Below, piece after piece: positions 60,696 to 64,000 of a stretch of DNA of 64,000 nt. The position numbers were made by a program, and so were the translations under genes. Each line of letters opens with the position of its first letter. Position 1 is the stretch's first letter. Under the pieces are notes generated by a model that was not told the origin of the DNA, made no database searches, and saw only the letters and a list, made by a program, of their open reading frames with translations. Source of the DNA: Epiperipatus broadwayi (lineage: Eukaryota; Onychophora; Udeonychophora; Euonychophora; Peripatidae). The stretch spans positions 2,284,738 through 2,348,737 of the forward strand of contig JAQFVV010006200.1 in NCBI GenBank assembly GCA_028023455.1, in the 5' to 3' direction.

Positions 60696-62107
60696 ATCAT
60701 CTATGTCCATATATATAGGCATTGTTCTAACTACTAATCTTTAAATAACACTATGATTCTAGTAGTAATCTGTCGAAAGCATGTTTAGTGCATAATAAAA
60801 CTTTTGAACTTAAATTTTACCTTTTCATATACTCAATTAATTTCTAATAATATACACATAAACTTCAAAGAGACTTTACACATTCATAATAAACCTAATA
60901 CTAATTTCATATTAGTTTAAAAGTACTTAACCATACTCATTTAATTTATCCCATATTTATGAATCTTAAAGTAAATATCTGGATAATTTTAGTTCATATT
61001 ATTTTAAAAAATATAATTATTTATAAGACTTGATATATGAATTCATATATGTTAATATTTTCATTATTTCCAATTATATTTTAATAAAATATATTGATTA
61101 TATTATGTATGCACTTATATATGCTAAATGGATACCCTTGCCATTATACTAAAACAATATATTGATAAATTTGCTTTAATTATATTAAAATTTTCAAAGG
61201 TCATTGAAAGTTAAATAAAAATGATACATTTTGTTAGTATTTTATTATCATAAATATATTTTTTTCACATCTAAAATAATAAATATAATAAACACAGAAT
61301 TTTATAGCATATATGCACACATATACTATTTCACTATATATATGTATGGAGGTTATATTTCAAGGATGAAGGTTGATTATTTTGCTATTCAAAAAAATAA
61401 AATTTGAAATGCATTCAAACAAATTACTTCATCAACAATATTAATAATATAAATTTTATTTGTTTTTAAGATAGTTATGTATATAAAATAATGTAATGAG
61501 TTAGATTATATATATATACACACTGTGTAATCCTCACATCTACTATATTTTGGTCCAAGCCCTCCTAGCAGATAGTATGAATAGTGTATAATAGCTCATG
61601 CTTTATTTATTTACAATCCTCTGTAGAAGTGTAAATAAAGCTATTTCAATAAAAACATTTAAAATCCACATTCCTATATATATTTAAGATAACATACATA
61701 TATATATTTCTTATAGTCATTTTTCAATAAATTATAAAATAAATATATAAAATAATATAATGAGTTACATTACTTATATGTAAATATAAATATTGATAAG
61801 GTTCATATGTGAAGAGAAATCAATTTGGTGATATTAAATTGTATATCAATAAGTTGTCTATTAATTTGATTTATTTATAATTTATTGATTGATTAAATAT
61901 ATATATAATTAAAAAATTATTTTAGTAAGCACATTCTTAATAAATAATAAAAATAAAAAATGCCTTTGTATTTAAAATAATAATAAAAAATAGGTACTTA
62001 TGTATGATCCCTCTGCTCTCTTTGCTGGAACCTTGCAATGCGTTTTTTAATATTAATAATCCATTTTTAGGGGTGTCATGTGTTTTTTTTAAAAAAATGA
62101 TTATCGT
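60696..62107. other. AT-rich stretch without a gene
   Basis: TATAAAATAATGTAATGAGTTA near 61478 recurs with changes near 61745. Nothing coding was recognised. Confidence 0.45.
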
Positions 62108-62119
62108 ACTAAATATTTT

Positions 62120-62218
62120 TTTTTTTAAGTGTCATAGCATCGGCCGGGACGTGAACCCGCAACCCGGGCAACTGCCTGCAAGGCAGTCTCGCTGACCTCT
62201 CGACCACCAATGCAAGAC
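62120..62218 (-). repeat. tRNA-derived SINE, family 1 (copy f, 12-bp target duplication)
   Basis: The minus strand reads TTGCATTGGTGGTCGAGAGG through TGCCTTGCAGGCAGTTGCCC and CGGCCGATGCTATGACACTT, then a poly-A tail. Exact 12-bp repeats ACTAAATATTTT flank it (62108-62119 and 62219-62230). An 82-codon frame across it is an artefact. Confidence 0.9.
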
Positions 62219-62230
62219 ACTAAATATTTT

Positions 62231-63300
62231 GTTAAATTTTTTTTTTTTTTAAGATGATTATAAAAACATAAGAAAATTACACAAAATTCCAAATGATTGT
62301 AATTAATATAAAATTGAATATAACTGTAATAAACAAAGCAAAAACATGACGAAAGAATTCTCACTTTGAACACATTTTGAGATTAGACCATTATTGTGTT
62401 TCTGTTTGCACATAACACTTCATATTATATCCATTAGCACACACTTTTCACATGGGCACTATCCTATAATTTTGAAAATACTCACCCATGTCTTTTTCTG
62501 TCACTGGTAGATTATAAATTTTAACTATTTTTGTAAAAGGTTATTAAAAAAAATTAATCAACAGCTTGAATAAAAATGCTATGGTAAATATGGAAAAAAT
62601 TATGACACAGTTAATGGTTGTATGTTATAATATGAATTAAAAAATAATTCATTAAATGTTGTGAATGGTATTTATAAAAAAATTATTACTTTTTAAACGT
62701 AACATGAATTTCTATTCAATTTCTTAATATTTTTTAAACACAACAAGTAACATATGTTTGATAAATGATAAAATAATTTTGAAAAAAAAAAAAAATTTTC
62801 AATGCCCCTGAAAATGCATAACTAATCAAAAAATGCCTGGCAATGGGGAGAGCAAAGAGATTGTTTAGAAGCATTCTTTCTTTGGTTTGTGTAAAAAAAA
62901 TTTGTTAATAATTTGTCTGTCTTATATTTATAAAAATGACTAAATAAACAGTGTTTTTTAAAAAAAAAAAAAAATTCATTATAATATTCGAAGTTTTTCT
63001 TTTTCTTATCTTGTTTGTAATTAGATATGGAATAAACCTTTTCCTTAGCCAATGTTAGAAACGTTTTCAGAAATTTGAATTAAATTTGTTATAGTTACTG
63101 CATACATTAGCTATTATTTAGAATTTTAAAAAGTGCTAAATACAATTTTTTTTGTTTGCTTTGGCTTAATTTAACAGTAATCTTTTTCATCCTTTTCTTC
63201 AACTTTTCAATTAAAAATTTAAATATAAAATAATACAAATGTCAATGAGAATTTTTTAATAGTGGACTTAAACAATTTAATTATAAGTATTAAAATGAAA
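62231..63300. other. AT-rich stretch with a small shared segment
   Basis: 63028-63065 (GAATAAACCTTTTCCTTAGCC, CAATGTTAGAAAC) matches 10014-10050, but the adjoining Lys/Asn-type segment (TTGTTTGTAATTA, 63010-63025) is in the opposite orientation there (10058-10075). Nothing coding. Confidence 0.45.
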
Positions 63301-63582
63301 GGTTGTTGTCATCCCCGTGTAATGCGGCTGTAAGAGGTGCTGTTTTCCGTGGCAACACGGAAATATTCAGATTAGGGGGCCAAAAGCAGACAATGCAAGT
63401 TCCAGCCGCTAGATGGCGCTGTTCACCATGCGTACCCACAGAAACCTTATGCCAAGTAGCTGCCAGCACAACCGCTGGAACTTGCGTCATCTGCTTTTGG
63501 CCCCCTAATCTGAATATTTCTGTGTTGCCATGGAAAACAGCGCCTCTTGCGGCCGCATTACACGGAGATGACAACAACCAAG
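63301..63582. mobile_element. Foldback element with CTCF-like motif in the loop
   Basis: Arms 63301-63405 and 63470-63582 are close inverted copies (GTTGTTGTCATC, TGTAATGCGGC, GGAAATATTCAGATTAGGGG, GGCCAAAAGCAG, GCAAGTTCCAGC). The loop of about 64 bp is GC-richer and starts with CCGCTAGATGGCGC (63406-63419), followed by GTTCACCATGCG. Frames of 95 and 98 codons on the two strands are palindrome artefacts. A one-armed relative is at 18390-18530. Confidence 0.85.
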
Positions 63583-64000
63583 TTTCTTTTCTATATTAAC
63601 TTAAATAAGTTCCATTATTTTATTACCTTATTTCAAAATAAGTCTTTTTCCAGAATCCTTATTACTCACTGCCCAATCAATAACTGCACTTATATATCTC
63701 TTTTCTTTATGCCAAAACCCTGGGATTGAATCCATTCATTTTTTTCTTTTCCTCTTTATTATTCTCAACATATTTATTTGCATATTTCTTTTGTGTACTA
63801 ACAATTTTAATTTTATTTATGAATTTAAAATGGATGATTTACAACTTATGTCAAAATATACATTAATTAATAGTCATTCATTAGACTAGATGAATATTTC
63901 TGTAATGTAATTTTCATTACACCACTCTCATGCAAGGTAGGAATTGGTTTCTATTACCTTATGAAGAGGTGTAATCATAAACATATGACCAAAGACACAT
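63583..64000. other. AT-rich stretch without a gene
   Basis: Nothing coding or structured was recognised up to the window edge. Confidence 0.5.

Noticed and set aside
63290-63599. Two overlapping frames of 95 and 98 codons on opposite strands with similar proteins
   Set aside because: They arise because the DNA is a palindrome; each is the other arm read back. No family resemblance.
1-64000. CRISPR arrays, bacterial operons or phage genes
   Set aside because: No regularly spaced repeats with unique spacers and no prokaryotic gene organisation; introns, SINEs and LINEs show eukaryotic DNA.

Overview
The window is AT-rich eukaryotic DNA. It holds one confidently recognised host gene and a dense layer of decayed transposable elements. 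The gene is a Tob/BTG family protein on the minus strand (CDS 37960-38844). The whole CDS lies in one exon, and the sequence shows a 5'UTR intron. Its N-terminus ([20 protein letters not shown]) and BTG domain resemble invertebrate, especially arthropod, Tob. An arthropod, possibly an arachnid, is my best guess for the host, but this is inference from protein resemblance and base composition only.

Layout. 1-6100: AT-rich intergenic DNA with small tandem repeats and a degenerate satellite-like stretch (1600-2030). 6100-8560: a Penelope-like retroelement (PLE) built as two head-to-head copies. 8561-8833: a foldback element carrying a hammerhead-ribozyme-like motif. 9754-10341: two long palindromes. 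12600-17680 and 19950-22040: two diverged copies of one long dispersed repeat, each with private insertions; copy A carries a LINE (13285-15188) and a SINE, copy B a different SINE. 25900-27470: a second head-to-head PLE. 27480-36700: mostly featureless AT-rich DNA. 36720-36880: a short GC-richer, promoter-like patch with two CRE-type sites. 37250-39840: the tob locus. 40650-41045: a tandem duplication. 43300-48620: a nearly full-length but broken LINE, with ORF1 PHD and esterase remnants and ORF2 endonuclease, reverse transcriptase and Cys/His end, interrupted by a 764-bp nested palindrome. 48640-49690: the C-terminal part of a second LINE type. 51260-52170: a hAT transposase pseudogene. 53349-53690: an RTE-type LINE tail. 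55350-56190: foldbacks. 57662-57795, 60031-60162 and 62108-62230: tRNA-derived SINEs with target-site duplications. 58890-59723: a hAT MITE with an 8-bp target duplication, into which a hammerhead-like foldback has inserted. 63301-63582: a foldback whose loop has a CTCF-like motif.

The most interesting theme is a set of non-coding foldback elements, scattered across 50 kb, that share a CTGANGA / short hairpin / GAAAC core. Three copies are followed by a two-base-pair stem and a GTC triplet (8644-8673, 22148-22177, and 59426-59455 on the minus strand); a fourth has a near-equivalent (46109-46140). This resembles the minimal type I hammerhead ribozymes known from Penelope-like elements and retrozymes. 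One copy has a 12-bp target-site duplication, and the two best copies differ by inversion of their central segment. Together with the PLE remnants, these look like a non-autonomous, possibly ribozyme-bearing family mobilised by PLE machinery. That last step is inference.
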